Assembly (NCBI GenBank): GCA_040879025.1
Contig: JBBDLF010000028.1
Span: 29,179 to 93,178, forward strand
From: JBBDLF01 sp040879025
GTDB taxonomy: Bacteria; Pseudomonadota; Gammaproteobacteria; Pseudomonadales; Pseudohongiellaceae
Length of the DNA: 64,000 nucleotides
Reading direction: 5' to 3'
Positions 17,273 to 26,518 of the stretch are shown here, piece after piece. The notes beneath the pieces were generated by a model, which ran no database searches, was not told the origin of the DNA, and saw only the letters and a program-made list of their open reading frames with translations. Both the position numbers and the translations under genes were made by a program. Positions within the stretch are counted from its first letter, which is position 1, and each line of letters opens with the position of its first letter.

Positions 17273-18484
17273 TTCCGCGTAGCGGGCCAGAAATCGGCCA
17301 AGACTTGCCATGGCTTTCTCCAGCACATCACGCCGTGGCAGAAACACAATGCGGAAATGATTTTTGTCGTTGATATTGAACGCACTGCCCTGAACCAGCA
17401 ACATTTTCTCCTGATCCAGAATATCCAGTATCAATTGTACGTCGTCTTCTATCGGATACGTGTTCGGGTCCAGTCTGGGGAACATGTAGATGGCGCCCTT
17501 CGGTTTGACGCAGCTCACCCCTGGAATTTGACCGAGCAGTTCCATTGCGATATTACGTTGTTCCAGCAGCCGGCCGCCGGGAAGAATCAGTTCATTGATG
17601 CTCTGGTAGCCTCCCAGTGCGGTTTGCACGGCATACTGGGCGGGCACATTGGCGCAGAGGCGCATGTTGGTCAGAATATCCAACCCTTCAATATAGCTTT
17701 TTGCGTTCTCTTTTGGTCCGGTGAGTATCATCCAGCCGGAGCGGAAACCCGCCAGCCGGTATGATTTGGACAGACCGTTGAAGGTGACGATGAAAACGTC
17801 GTCGCACAGCGAGGCCAGCGGGATATGTTGCGCCTCCTCGTAGACAATCTTGCTGTAGATCTCGTCGGCGAGTAACACCAGGTTGTTTTGGCGCGCCAGT
17901 TCAATAACGTCCAGCAATGCCTGCTTGTCGTAGACCGCGCCTGTGGGATTGTTGGGGTTGATCAACACAATCGCCCGCGTTCTGGGAGTCAGTTTTGATT
18001 TGATATCGGCGATGTCCGGGTTCCAGTCGGCCGACTCGTCACAGACATAATGGACGGGTTTGCCGCCGGACAGGCTCACCGCGGCGGTCCACAAGGGATA
18101 GTCCGGCGCCGGAATCAACACCTCATCGTTGTCGTTTAACAGGGCCTGCATTGACATGGTGATCAATTCGCTGACCCCGTTGCCCAGGTAAATGTCGTTG
18201 ATCTCCACGCCGGGTATATTCAGCTTCTGACATTCCTGCATGATTGCCTTGCGTGCGGAAAACAGTCCCTTGGAATCACTGTAGCTCTGCGCGTTGGGCA
18301 GGTTGAGAATCACGTCCTGGAGAATTTCGTCGGGCGCCTCGAAATCGAATGCCCCAGGATTGCCGATATTCAATTTGAGAATGCGGTGGCCTTCCTCCTC
18401 CAGCCGCTTGGCTTCCTCGAGCACAGGGCCACGGATGTCATAGCAGACGCTCGCCAGTTTGGTAGATTGCTTGATGGGTTTCAT
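17243..18484 (-). CDS. alaA: AlaA-like alanine aminotransferase
   Basis: A PLP-dependent class I aminotransferase closest to E. coli AlaA (YfbQ), which makes alanine from pyruvate and glutamate. The start MKPIKQSTKL is typical. PLP contacts include NPNNPTG (177-183), ADEIYSK and the lysine K240 in NGLSKSYRLAGFR, at the same number as in E. coli AlaA. The length of 413 residues is a few more than the usual 405. The last codons overlap pdxB on the other strand. Confidence 0.92.
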   Translation of the reverse strand: MKPIKQSTKLASVCYDIRGPVLEEAKRLEEEGHRILKLNIGNPGAFDFEAPDEILQDVILNLPNAQSYSDSKGLFSARKAIMQECQKLNIPGVEINDIYLGNGVSELITMSMQALLNDNDEVLIPAPDYPLWTAAVSLSGGKPVHYVCDESADWNPDIADIKSKLTPRTRAIVLINPNNPTGAVYDKQALLDVIELARQNNLVLLADEIYSKIVYEEAQHIPLASLCDDVFIVTFNGLSKSYRLAGFRSGWMILTGPKENAKSYIEGLDILTNMRLCANVPAQYAVQTALGGYQSINELILPGGRLLEQRNIAMELLGQIPGVSCVKPKGAIYMFPRLDPNTYPIEDDVQLILDILDQEKMLLVQGSAFNINDKNHFRIVFLPRRDVLEKAMASLGRFLARYAESVNLKAKTA

Positions 18485-18614
18485 GATGATCCTGGCAAAA
18501 AACAGATGTGGGAGTAGAATTGATTTCAGGCGGGGCTGGTAACCTCCAGTCCCGGCAAGTCACTCGACATCTTTGGAGACGGTATTCTACCTTATCTGAA
18601 ATTTGAGGGAAATC

Positions 18615-19061
18615 ATGAGCGGTTCAGCAAAAGATTCAGGAAAGGAGTCAGGAAAAAAGGTCCAGAAGTCCGAGGAGGAGTGGCGCGAGGAGCTTGATGA
18701 CGAGGCCTATCGCATCCTCCGCAAGAAAGGTACGGAGCCGGCATTCAGCGGCAAGCTGTGGGACAACAAAGAGGAGGGGCTTTATAGTTGTGCCGGGTGT
18801 GGCGAACCGCTGTTCTCGTCCGACTGCAAGTTTGATTCAGGTACCGGGTGGCCCAGTTTCGATGCTCCGGTGCAGGAAAACGCCGTGGCGACCGAGGACG
18901 ACCGCTCGCTGATGATGCACCGCACCGAAGCGCTCTGCAGTCGCTGCGGTTCACACCTGGGCCATGTCTTCCACGACGGCCCGCCGCAAACCACCGGGCT
19001 GCGATACTGCATCAACTCCGCCTCCCTGAAGTTCAAAAAAGCGGGGGTCGGTGGCGAATGA
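18615..19061 (+). CDS. msrB: MsrB, peptide methionine (R)-S-oxide reductase
   Basis: This enzyme reduces the R epimer of methionine sulfoxide in proteins. Zinc is held by C59, C62, C108 and C111 (CAGC, CSRC). The catalytic cysteine is C132 in RYCINSASL, and the GTGWPSF block is present. I choose the ATG at 18615, preceded by GAGGGA, rather than the TTG 12 bases earlier. The first 20 residues are Ser/Lys/Gly-rich. The stop codon lies inside a perfect 17-bp inverted repeat. Confidence 0.94.
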   Translation: MSGSAKDSGKESGKKVQKSEEEWREELDDEAYRILRKKGTEPAFSGKLWDNKEEGLYSCAGCGEPLFSSDCKFDSGTGWPSFDAPVQENAVATEDDRSLMMHRTEALCSRCGSHLGHVFHDGPPQTTGLRYCINSASLKFKKAGVGGE

Positions 19062-19081
19062 TTCTCATTCGCCACCGACCC
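19045..19081. terminator. Bidirectional hairpin at the msrB stop / end of the FecR giant gene
   Basis: A perfect 17-bp inverted repeat (19045-19061 and 19065-19081) with a 3-base loop. On the minus strand TTTTTT follows 4 bases later, so it should end the FecR-repeat gene, whose stop is 5 bases upstream. It includes the last codons and stop of msrB and may also end that transcript. Confidence 0.8.
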
Positions 19082-19085
19082 TCGG

Positions 19086-22000
19086 TTAGCGCTCTATGGT
19101 GTAGAGGCCGTCTACCTGGTTCAACTGGTTGATCTGGTCTACCAGGTCGAAGCCGCCTACGAAGGCTTCGGCGTTTTCACCGGTGAATACGCCGCCCAGG
19201 CTTGCTTCGACCGAGTTGCTGATGACGCCGGTGGGGTCCGAGAGGCTGCCGTCGACCGCATTGAGGTCGACCACCCCGCCAATTACCGTGCCATCGAAAC
19301 CCACCGCCCAGTTCTGGTCACCGCCACCGACTTCGATGAACAGGTTGCCGTTTGAAATGGCGCCGCTGTTGAAGTCTACGTCCAGCCCCGCCAGCACCGA
19401 GGTGACATCGCCGGCGTTGCCGCTGCCGATGAACCCGGACGCCAACGAGGAGCCGTAATTCGCGCTGCCCTGCAGATTCGCCACCGGGGTGGGGTCGACA
19501 TGGGCGATGTGGTTTTCCGTGCTGATGGTGGCCAGGTTATCGTCAACGTGGTTTACAACGACCCAGTTCTCCTCCACCGGCTTGTTCCAGCGGCCCCAAT
19601 CGACGTTGTGTTCGTCGACGGTGGGCTCGGGGAGGGACAGAGCGTCCACCGCTACTTCTTCAGGCGGGTCAGCTTTGCTTGCGGCAAGAACGCCGGATAC
19701 GTAAGGGGTTGCCTCCGACACTGTGCCGGTCAGGGCAAACGCGAAAACAAAAGCCTCGCCATTTTCACCGGTTACCATGCCGCCGAGCTCGCCCTTCACC
19801 GTATCCAGACCTGATTCGTTGTAGGTTGCTGTAGAGGTATCCAGATCAAAGCCCATCACACCAGGAGTGCTAAGTAAATGACCTTCACGGCCGAATTCTA
19901 TTGACCAGGAATTTCCCTCACCAGCGCCGACCGTCAAGTCGAGATGCCCCTCTGAGTCGCCATTGGCGAAATCAAGCTCCAGCCCGAACGAACCGATAGA
20001 AGTGATGGCTCCGGAATCCCCGGTGCCAATGAACAGATCATCTTCACCACCACTGGCCGGAACATATTCATAATTAACTGTCCCGGTCAGGTTTGCAATC
20101 GGCGTCTCCGGAGCAACAAACCAATAGGCATCCTGTGCGAGCTGGGTAGTGGTGGCGCCTGGGCCGCGAATAACGCGCTGGATGCCCCCGTCTTCCCAGC
20201 CGCCCCAGGCGATGCCCAGATCGAGCACATCGGCATCGAAGTCTACTACATCTGTGGGCTCTCCCTTTCGAAAGATAGCATTCGGAAATTTCCTGAATGC
20301 ATCAGCGACCGGATCAAATGGGATATCAGCCAGTATCGGGTTGCCCGAATTCCCGGCCTTCTGACCCAGTCCGCCGAACAACTGCGTGTCGGATAAATCG
20401 GAGGTAGCGGTAGCCAGAATGCCGATCTGCTCAAGCGACTGGAATTCGAGGCCGGACAATAAACCGTCTTCTTCCAGCAGGAAGCCACCGGCCGCCCGGG
20501 TTCCGGAGTAACCCTCACCGGAGAGCGTCAGATTAAACCCGCCGGCGAAGCCCGGGCCGGTCTCGATGCCTTGAGCGAATATCCCCGCCAGAGATCCCTC
20601 GACGGTCACATCATTGACCAGCACACCATCGTCGTACAGTTCAAAGTCATTAATATCAATGAAAGAATGGTCCATGACAACGGCCGTCGTTGCTCCATCA
20701 GGATGTCTGGTGAGTAACCCGCCAAAATCGATCAGCCATTGTTGATGGATGCCTTCACCCTGGAATCCCAGGCTGAGGTGACCGTCGCTGACGGCAAGGC
20801 TGTCGAAGTCCACATCAAAATAGCCTACGAAGTCGGTCAGTGATTGTGTTGTACCCTCGTGAAAAACCCTCCCGAAAAATTGCGCCGATTCCCCCCCGGC
20901 TTCGCTGGAAAAAGTGGTCGTGCCGGTCAAATCCGCCAACTCCGCCGGGAACGTTTCGATACTGAAGAAATAGCCATCGTTTTCTTCAAAGGTGTGAATA
21001 TTGTTGACATCAAGCAGACGACGGTGCAACTCACCTTCACCGGCGACCCAGATGCCCCACTCGACACTGTGGTTTGGCAAGGTATTGCTGTAGGTTTTGA
21101 AGCCATCGGCCAGTGCGATGTAATCCGGGTCGGTATTGAACAGGTCTTCATCCAGTTCCCCATCGCCGCTGAAGCTGAAGACCTCTGGACCTCCCTCTTC
21201 CCCTTCGCCAAGCCCGAAAGTTGAGCGGCCAAGGATGATGTCATTTCCCCAGTTGGGGATCAGCGCCATGCCGATCCCGTTAAACGAGTCGGTGGAATAC
21301 TCAAAAGGCTCAGGGTCCAATTCAAACAAGGCCACGCCCGACAAGGCAGCGTCACTTTCTTCTTCGAAACTGCGAAATGAAAAGCCGCTGGCCAGGCCAC
21401 TGAGCGTGTCGCCAACAAAAAATCCGTGAAACAGGCCGCCTATGGATTCATCCACCGATTCCGTACCGGGGAAGGAGACAGTGCCTGACGGTATGCCGCT
21501 CAGCAAGGGGCCGTCGATGACACCGTAGTCAATCAACACCTCCCAGTTCTGGCTGGCATTCCCACAGTCTTCACCACCGATACAAATGTCGAGATTGCCG
21601 TAGAAGTTGCCACTGTACAGATCGATCTCCAACAGGCCGCTGAATGCCGACAGTTCACCGCCACTGGCTTTCACCTGCACGTGCTCGGTGGCGCTGAAGC
21701 TGTATTGTCCATCGTAGGAGGAGATGTCTGTCGGGGTGCCGGAAGCAAACCAGGCGCCTGCCAGCGGGGACAGCGAGTCAACGCCGAATTGATCATCATC
21801 AATGGTCAGCCCGGAGTTGCTTGTCTCTCCGGTTTCCCAGAAGCCCCAGTCCAGATCGTAGCCGCCCACGTCGGTTGCCAGGCTGGCCACCGCCGCATCA
21901 AGCCGGCGAGCGATCCGGTGGTCGTCTTCCACGTTGTAGGGATAGGAGTTGTCGCCCCAGTAGTCGATGTTTTCCACGATAACCGGATCACCGGTGGCGC

Positions 22001-24947
22001 CGTCCGAGGAGGAACCGATTATGCCGTCAATAATCAGGGGCCCGTCCAGATCTGGATCAGGATAGATGGTGAAACCGGCCCTGGTCAGCGTATCGGCCTC
22101 AGCGACCCCCACCAACGGAGACTGTTCAAACAGCAGCCCGCCATACAGCCGGTTGTTGTCGCCGCCGTTTTCCGCGAAGTCGAAGCCTGCGACCAGGCCT
22201 TCGGCATCGTCGCCAAGGAACGATCCGCTGATCGTGCCGCTGAAGGTTGTCTCGCTGGTCTCGCTTCCTGTTAAGGAGCCGTCATTAAAGTGCCAGTGAA
22301 TCTGGCTGGCGAAATTTTGCAGCGGGATCCCGTCGAGTTCTCCGGTGATCCATCGGTAATCGGGCGTTGCGCACAGTCCGCTGCCCACGCAAGCCTCGAT
22401 CTCAAAGTTGTTGATAACGCTGTTGGCCAGATCGAGATCGAACGAAGCGAAGATTTCGCTCTCGCTCTCGCTCTCGGACAATCTGTAAGCGGTCAGATCG
22501 TAACGTCGCGATGCGGTAAGATCCGCGATGTCGGCCGGTGTGAAGGTGGCAAACAGGGTCTCGCCCAGCACTTCATTTCCCGACGTATTGTCGAATGAAT
22601 TATCGTAAAGCAGGGTTCCCGATTCTCCGCCGAACCAGTTTCCCCAGTGCAGGTCGAAGTTTTCATTCGGCTGCATAAAGTGACTGAACTCCGCTTGCTG
22701 ATCGACGAGCCGGAATGATTCAAAAAAGGCAGTGCCGTCAGCAATCTGTACGTCACTTCCACTGGATGCGTCGGAGGCAGGCCCAAACAGGAACGGGTGG
22801 TTTTCCTCTCCCTGACCATCAAGAATCGCGAAACCCTGATTGGGCAGGGCGTCACGTTCGACAGACGTCATCACATACTGTATCGGATCGCCGTTAAACA
22901 GAATCGCGCCGTAAACCGACCGGCCGGGCAGCAAGGCGGGATTTTCCAGAATGCTGGTCAGTATCTCACCGTGGTCCGATTCACCCATGTCGTAGAGACC
23001 GATGTCCACGTTAAGCAGAAAACCGGTGCCCTCGTTGCCAAGGAATTGACCATTGGCGAACTGATTGAACGTGAAGGTTCCCTGACCATCGGAAACGCCG
23101 GAGTGCCAACTGATGTTCTGAGAAAAAATGCCATCGCCCAGCACGTTCTGGGACGCGCGGCTCAGCACCTCAACCAGGTTCGCGCCCTCACAACCCTCGG
23201 TGATACAGATGGTCAGGTAAGGGGTCTCGTCAGCGAAACCAGGAAAGCCAAAATAGCCCGTATCAAAATCAAAATACAAATGCGCACTGACGGAATGCAC
23301 ATCGTAGATGGGCTCAGACTCAAAGCCGGTCGCCACCAACTGCCAATCGAACACGTTGTAACGTTTTTGACCGGTCAGAGCGCCAATGTCGGTCGGCAAC
23401 GCCGAACTCAGTACCAGCGGGTTCAGCAGGACAGCGGCAAGCGGGTCGGTGTCGCTGGAATTCAGGTATTTCTGCAACTCCAGATCAGCCTGACCATCGC
23501 CGACCCAGACACCCCAGTCGAGATCAAAGCCACCCACGTTGCTGTCCAGAGTGCCTTCAACAGGCTCCAGGCCCGCCAGTTCAATCAAACGGGTGAGCGA
23601 GCCGTTGGCCAGCGCGAGAGGTGAGTTTTCCGGCGTGGTGGCGAATACCGGATTGTCTCCGGTGATATCGTTGGTGATTCCACGAAACATCGAACGGTCG
23701 CCGGATGAGGCAAAACCCACACGGCCGAGTGAATCGACATCCGCTGGTGACAAACCGAATACAAGCGACGGCTCGGGCTCAGGTTCGGGCTCGGGTTCCG
23801 GCTCAGGCTCGGGTTCAGGCTCAGGTTCCGGCTCCGGCTCCGGTTCCGGTTCCGGTTCCGGCTCAGGTTCGGGTTCGGGTTCCGGCTCAGGTTCGGGTTC
23901 CGGGTCTTCTTCCGGACGGCAAACCGGATTGTTGGAGTTCAGGGTACAGGCAAGGGTGCCGTCACCCCGGGTTTCATTGGGGTTAAGGTTAATCGTTTCA
24001 TCATCGTCATTCTGGTTGTCGCGTCGGTTGTTGCCGCCGTCGCTTCCGGTCAGATCGGTCGGTGCGGGAGGAGGGGGTGGGCGGGTGCCTGAATCACCGG
24101 TATCCCCGTCATCGTTTCCATCATTGCCGTCATTATCGCCGCCATCATTGCCATCGTTACCGCCATTACCGCCATCTCCATCGCCGTCGGCATCACCATC
24201 ACCATCACCATCCCCATCGGCATCACCATCGGCATCACCATCGGCGTCACCATCGCCGTCATCTTCGCCTTCTTCTTCCTCCGGTTCCTGCACATTCAGC
24301 ACCGGGATGTTACCCAGCACGGCAGGTTGAGTCACAAGGCCCGTTGGGGCACTCTGCGGTCCGTCTACCTGCGCATAGTCGTAGTCCGCGCCCAGACCAA
24401 GAGGCAGCGAGCCGCCGTCGTTCTCGAGATCGGTGCCGCCCTGGTACACACCCACGTAGAGAACGCCGGCGTCAATGATGCCCTCGTGATCGGTGCCGCG
24501 GATACCGATGGTGGCAAAGTTGGTTTCAACATTATAGGCATCGCGATTCTGATCACCAATATTGCCTGTTATGGTGCGAAAACCCCCTTCAATCAGCCGC
24601 AGCGTGGAAACATCGTCTGTCGCGGCGCCGGTTTCATCATAGCTGTACTCCACTATTTCGAACCGGGTGGATTCCTTCAGTGCGACGATGGCATTGTCCG
24701 TCATTCGCACCTGGGCAAACGCGGAAGGGGCGGTGATTACCGTATCACCGACATAAAGTTGCTCGCCTCGTCTCAGTTCCCTTGCCGAACCGCCGGCATC
24801 TTCGGCAGTGACCTGGCCGCTGACGGAGATTACCCTGCCCGCGCTGGTTTCCTCGGCCGCAAAGTTAGCCGGTGAATACAGCGACATGCACATCAACAGA
24901 AAATAGTAGTTGAGTCGTTTGGCTGTTGTTCGATAGGTCTTTTTCAT
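19086..24947 (-). CDS. Giant secreted FecR-domain protein with (PE)n stalk and six barrel-like repeats
   Basis: A 1953-residue exported protein. It has a signal peptide (residues 1-31, ending FAA-EET) without a convincing lipobox. A FecR-type domain follows (about 35-170; GQVTAED, GDTVITAPSAFAQVRM, IGIRGTDHEG). Next are an acidic Asp/Gly/Asn-rich tract (221-288), PPPPPAP, and an unbroken Pro-Glu alternation (349-393). The rest is six divergent repeats, each with a WGxW motif (W478, W768, W1034, W1297, W1581, W1784), beta-strand-rich segments and a closing block such as GxFxGxxAExxxGGF. That block resembles TbpB-type lipoprotein barrels. It lies 29 bases after the Slam-like gene, so it is the likely cargo of that translocator. 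The specific function is unknown; adhesion or ligand binding is a guess. Confidence 0.72.
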   Translation of the reverse strand: MKKTYRTTAKRLNYYFLLMCMSLYSPANFAAEETSAGRVISVSGQVTAEDAGGSARELRRGEQLYVGDTVITAPSAFAQVRMTDNAIVALKESTRFEIVEYSYDETGAATDDVSTLRLIEGGFRTITGNIGDQNRDAYNVETNFATIGIRGTDHEGIIDAGVLYVGVYQGGTDLENDGGSLPLGLGADYDYAQVDGPQSAPTGLVTQPAVLGNIPVLNVQEPEEEEGEDDGDGDADGDADGDADGDGDGDGDADGDGDGGNGGNDGNDGGDNDGNDGNDDGDTGDSGTRPPPPPAPTDLTGSDGGNNRRDNQNDDDETINLNPNETRGDGTLACTLNSNNPVCRPEEDPEPEPEPEPEPEPEPEPEPEPEPEPEPEPEPEPEPEPEPEPEPEPSLVFGLSPADVDSLGRVGFASSGDRSMFRGITNDITGDNPVFATTPENSPLALANGSLTRLIELAGLEPVEGTLDSNVGGFDLDWGVWVGDGQADLELQKYLNSSDTDPLAAVLLNPLVLSSALPTDIGALTGQKRYNVFDWQLVATGFESEPIYDVHSVSAHLYFDFDTGYFGFPGFADETPYLTICITEGCEGANLVEVLSRASQNVLGDGIFSQNISWHSGVSDGQGTFTFNQFANGQFLGNEGTGFLLNVDIGLYDMGESDHGEILTSILENPALLPGRSVYGAILFNGDPIQYVMTSVERDALPNQGFAILDGQGEENHPFLFGPASDASSGSDVQIADGTAFFESFRLVDQQAEFSHFMQPNENFDLHWGNWFGGESGTLLYDNSFDNTSGNEVLGETLFATFTPADIADLTASRRYDLTAYRLSESESESEIFASFDLDLANSVINNFEIEACVGSGLCATPDYRWITGELDGIPLQNFASQIHWHFNDGSLTGSETSETTFSGTISGSFLGDDAEGLVAGFDFAENGGDNNRLYGGLLFEQSPLVGVAEADTLTRAGFTIYPDPDLDGPLIIDGIIGSSSDGATGDPVIVENIDYWGDNSYPYNVEDDHRIARRLDAAVASLATDVGGYDLDWGFWETGETSNSGLTIDDDQFGVDSLSPLAGAWFASGTPTDISSYDGQYSFSATEHVQVKASGGELSAFSGLLEIDLYSGNFYGNLDICIGGEDCGNASQNWEVLIDYGVIDGPLLSGIPSGTVSFPGTESVDESIGGLFHGFFVGDTLSGLASGFSFRSFEEESDAALSGVALFELDPEPFEYSTDSFNGIGMALIPNWGNDIILGRSTFGLGEGEEGGPEVFSFSGDGELDEDLFNTDPDYIALADGFKTYSNTLPNHSVEWGIWVAGEGELHRRLLDVNNIHTFEENDGYFFSIETFPAELADLTGTTTFSSEAGGESAQFFGRVFHEGTTQSLTDFVGYFDVDFDSLAVSDGHLSLGFQGEGIHQQWLIDFGGLLTRHPDGATTAVVMDHSFIDINDFELYDDGVLVNDVTVEGSLAGIFAQGIETGPGFAGGFNLTLSGEGYSGTRAAGGFLLEEDGLLSGLEFQSLEQIGILATATSDLSDTQLFGGLGQKAGNSGNPILADIPFDPVADAFRKFPNAIFRKGEPTDVVDFDADVLDLGIAWGGWEDGGIQRVIRGPGATTTQLAQDAYWFVAPETPIANLTGTVNYEYVPASGGEDDLFIGTGDSGAITSIGSFGLELDFANGDSEGHLDLTVGAGEGNSWSIEFGREGHLLSTPGVMGFDLDTSTATYNESGLDTVKGELGGMVTGENGEAFVFAFALTGTVSEATPYVSGVLAASKADPPEEVAVDALSLPEPTVDEHNVDWGRWNKPVEENWVVVNHVDDNLATISTENHIAHVDPTPVANLQGSANYGSSLASGFIGSGNAGDVTSVLAGLDVDFNSGAISNGNLFIEVGGGDQNWAVGFDGTVIGGVVDLNAVDGSLSDPTGVISNSVEASLGGVFTGENAEAFVGGFDLVDQINQLNQVDGLYTIER
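19089..23765 (-). repeat. Six long protein-level repeats within the FecR giant gene
   Basis: Residues 395-1953 contain six units of about 200-290 residues, aligned on WGxW at 478, 768, 1034, 1297, 1581 and 1784. Each unit ends with a Gly-rich block, for example SGSFLGDDAEGLVAGF or GGVFTGENAEAFVGGF. Divergence is high at DNA level, so the duplications look old. Confidence 0.7.
23769..23903 (-). repeat. (Pro-Glu)n low-complexity tract
   Basis: 45 codons alternate Pro and Glu without interruption (residues 349-393). The 6-base unit varies at synonymous positions (CCG/CCT/CCC/CCA, GAG/GAA), which implies selection for the peptide rather than recent slippage. Such tracts form extended stalks in TonB-like proteins. 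Confidence 0.85.
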
Positions 24948-24976
24948 TTGGACGCTCGTTTGCCCGCGGTTGGTTC

Positions 24977-26350
24977 TTAGAATTGGTATCGGAATCCTGC
25001 CTGGTACTTGAATCGTGTGTATTCAAAAAGAGGGATGTTGCTTTCGTTGTCAGTCCAGGATGTCTCTGCCAACAAATTCAGATTCTGCATTACCCTCCAG
25101 GTCCATCCGAGAGTAAGCGATTTGTTGCTGTCGCTGCGCTGGTCATTGAAAAACACCGGGTGCTCGTCAATGTGGTCTACTTCTTGAACAGATATTCTGA
25201 AAAATGGCGTGTGCGCAGGCGTGAAGCGGTAGAGTGTGCTGTAAGCGAGCCCGGTAAACCGGCGCCCGTTGTGTTCGCCGTTTCCTGAAGCCCGCGGATC
25301 TTCATCGGCGTGGTAAAGCGTGAGGGAGTGAGTCAAGTCCTGGGTGATTTTGGTCAGCCCGGCGGTGAACAGCAGTTGATTGACATCCCGTAAATCGTTT
25401 TGCGGATTGCTGCCGGTGTCGTAGCGTATTTGTGAAAACGAGCCGGACAGGCTCTGATACCAGCCGTTCTGTCCCTGACGCTGCCAGGAAGAGTTCAGTC
25501 CAACCGCCTGCTGAAAACTTTCGCCGTCGAGATTCACCTTCGACAGGGTGACACCGTGCCGGAAGCGGTTGGTTTGCGACCCCCAGTTCCACGAAACCTC
25601 ACTGCGCAGGCTGTCGAGGTCAAACTGGTCACTGTCAAAATTGTCCGAGTGATTGAGGTTGACCGAGGCGCCGATAAAGGCGTCCCGGGTGAAAGGTCGG
25701 CGATATACCATGCCGAGGGTGGTGCTGGAAAAATTATCCTCGGTCTGCTGACCGTCGGGGTTCAGTTCGATTTCACCGATCAGGGGCGTGTCGATCAATC
25801 CGTTACTGGTGGCGCTGTTCACGTTGTCGTCAGAACCGATGTTGCTGGCCAGCGACCAGGTGAAGGTGGCGCGTTGCGCGTCCCGGCGGGTGTCGATCAG
25901 TTCGAGAAAGGCCTGGATATTGTTGCGGACATTGGCGGGCGGATTGGTATCCAGCACCGCCACAAACAGGTTTTCCGCGGCCGTGAGGTTTTCAGTCAGA
26001 AAATAGGCACGGGCCAGTTCCAGCCTGGCGCGCTGCCGCAATACACTGTCCCCGGCGGTGGCGGCCACCCGTTCAAACGCGAATACCGCTTCGTTGGGAT
26101 TGCCGGATTCAATCGCCGCGGTACCCAAGGCAAAGTCGAATGCCGAATCGCCTTCCCATTCAGCCAGATTGTCCAGGCCCAGTGCAAAAGCCTGTTGATA
26201 CTGCTCGTCGCTGTTGAGTGATTGCATTTGCGGGACAGGAGAGTCCGCTGCGGCGGCGAGGACATTGGCCGCTAAAGATTGAAACAGTACAACTGCCAAT
26301 AGCCCCATCAGTAATCGAAAGCACATGTTCATTGTTATTGTTTTCCGCAC
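24977..26350 (-). CDS. Slam-like outer-membrane translocator (TPR plus beta-barrel)
   Basis: A 457-residue exported protein. A signal peptide (about 1-34) is followed by an N-terminal TPR-type helical domain (about 45-155; AFDFALGTAAIESGNPNEAVFAF and similar pairs). A C-terminal beta-barrel (about 160-457) ends in phenylalanine (FRYQF), the usual mark for outer-membrane insertion. The junction has a GSDDNVN motif. This matches Slam / DUF560 proteins of type XI secretion, which carry lipoproteins or haemophilin-like proteins across the outer membrane. It is the first gene of an operon with the giant FecR-repeat protein. The family call is from memory of the domain plan. Confidence 0.72.
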   Translation of the reverse strand: MRKTITMNMCFRLLMGLLAVVLFQSLAANVLAAAADSPVPQMQSLNSDEQYQQAFALGLDNLAEWEGDSAFDFALGTAAIESGNPNEAVFAFERVAATAGDSVLRQRARLELARAYFLTENLTAAENLFVAVLDTNPPANVRNNIQAFLELIDTRRDAQRATFTWSLASNIGSDDNVNSATSNGLIDTPLIGEIELNPDGQQTEDNFSSTTLGMVYRRPFTRDAFIGASVNLNHSDNFDSDQFDLDSLRSEVSWNWGSQTNRFRHGVTLSKVNLDGESFQQAVGLNSSWQRQGQNGWYQSLSGSFSQIRYDTGSNPQNDLRDVNQLLFTAGLTKITQDLTHSLTLYHADEDPRASGNGEHNGRRFTGLAYSTLYRFTPAHTPFFRISVQEVDHIDEHPVFFNDQRSDSNKSLTLGWTWRVMQNLNLLAETSWTDNESNIPLFEYTRFKYQAGFRYQF

Positions 26351-26477
26351 ACAGAGAGTAAGCCGGCCAGCCCAAAGCCAGTGGACGCCAACGCATTGTA
26401 TCAGAATTCAATTGTCAGTCAGCAAAATTAGTGCTGCAGACTTGCATACACAAACTAATGATTTATTTGAAAAAAAC

Positions 26478-26493
26478 TGTGAGCTGCTTCACT
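26478..26493. promoter_or_regulatory. CRP-like palindrome 1
   Basis: TGTGA-GCTGCT-TCACT matches the CRP/Vfr half-sites TGTGA-N6-TCACA at 9 of 10 positions. It lies in the 270-base divergent region between the Slam-like operon and the outer-membrane protein gene. Confidence 0.45.
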
Positions 26494-26518
26494 CTTTACC
26501 GAGGTGAACACGGAAAAC

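Noticed and set aside
23539..24330. Plus-strand ORF of 263 residues with long Ser-Gly runs
   Set aside because: It is the antisense reading of the Pro-Glu and Asp/Gly tracts of the minus-strand FecR-repeat gene and has no ribosome site or family.
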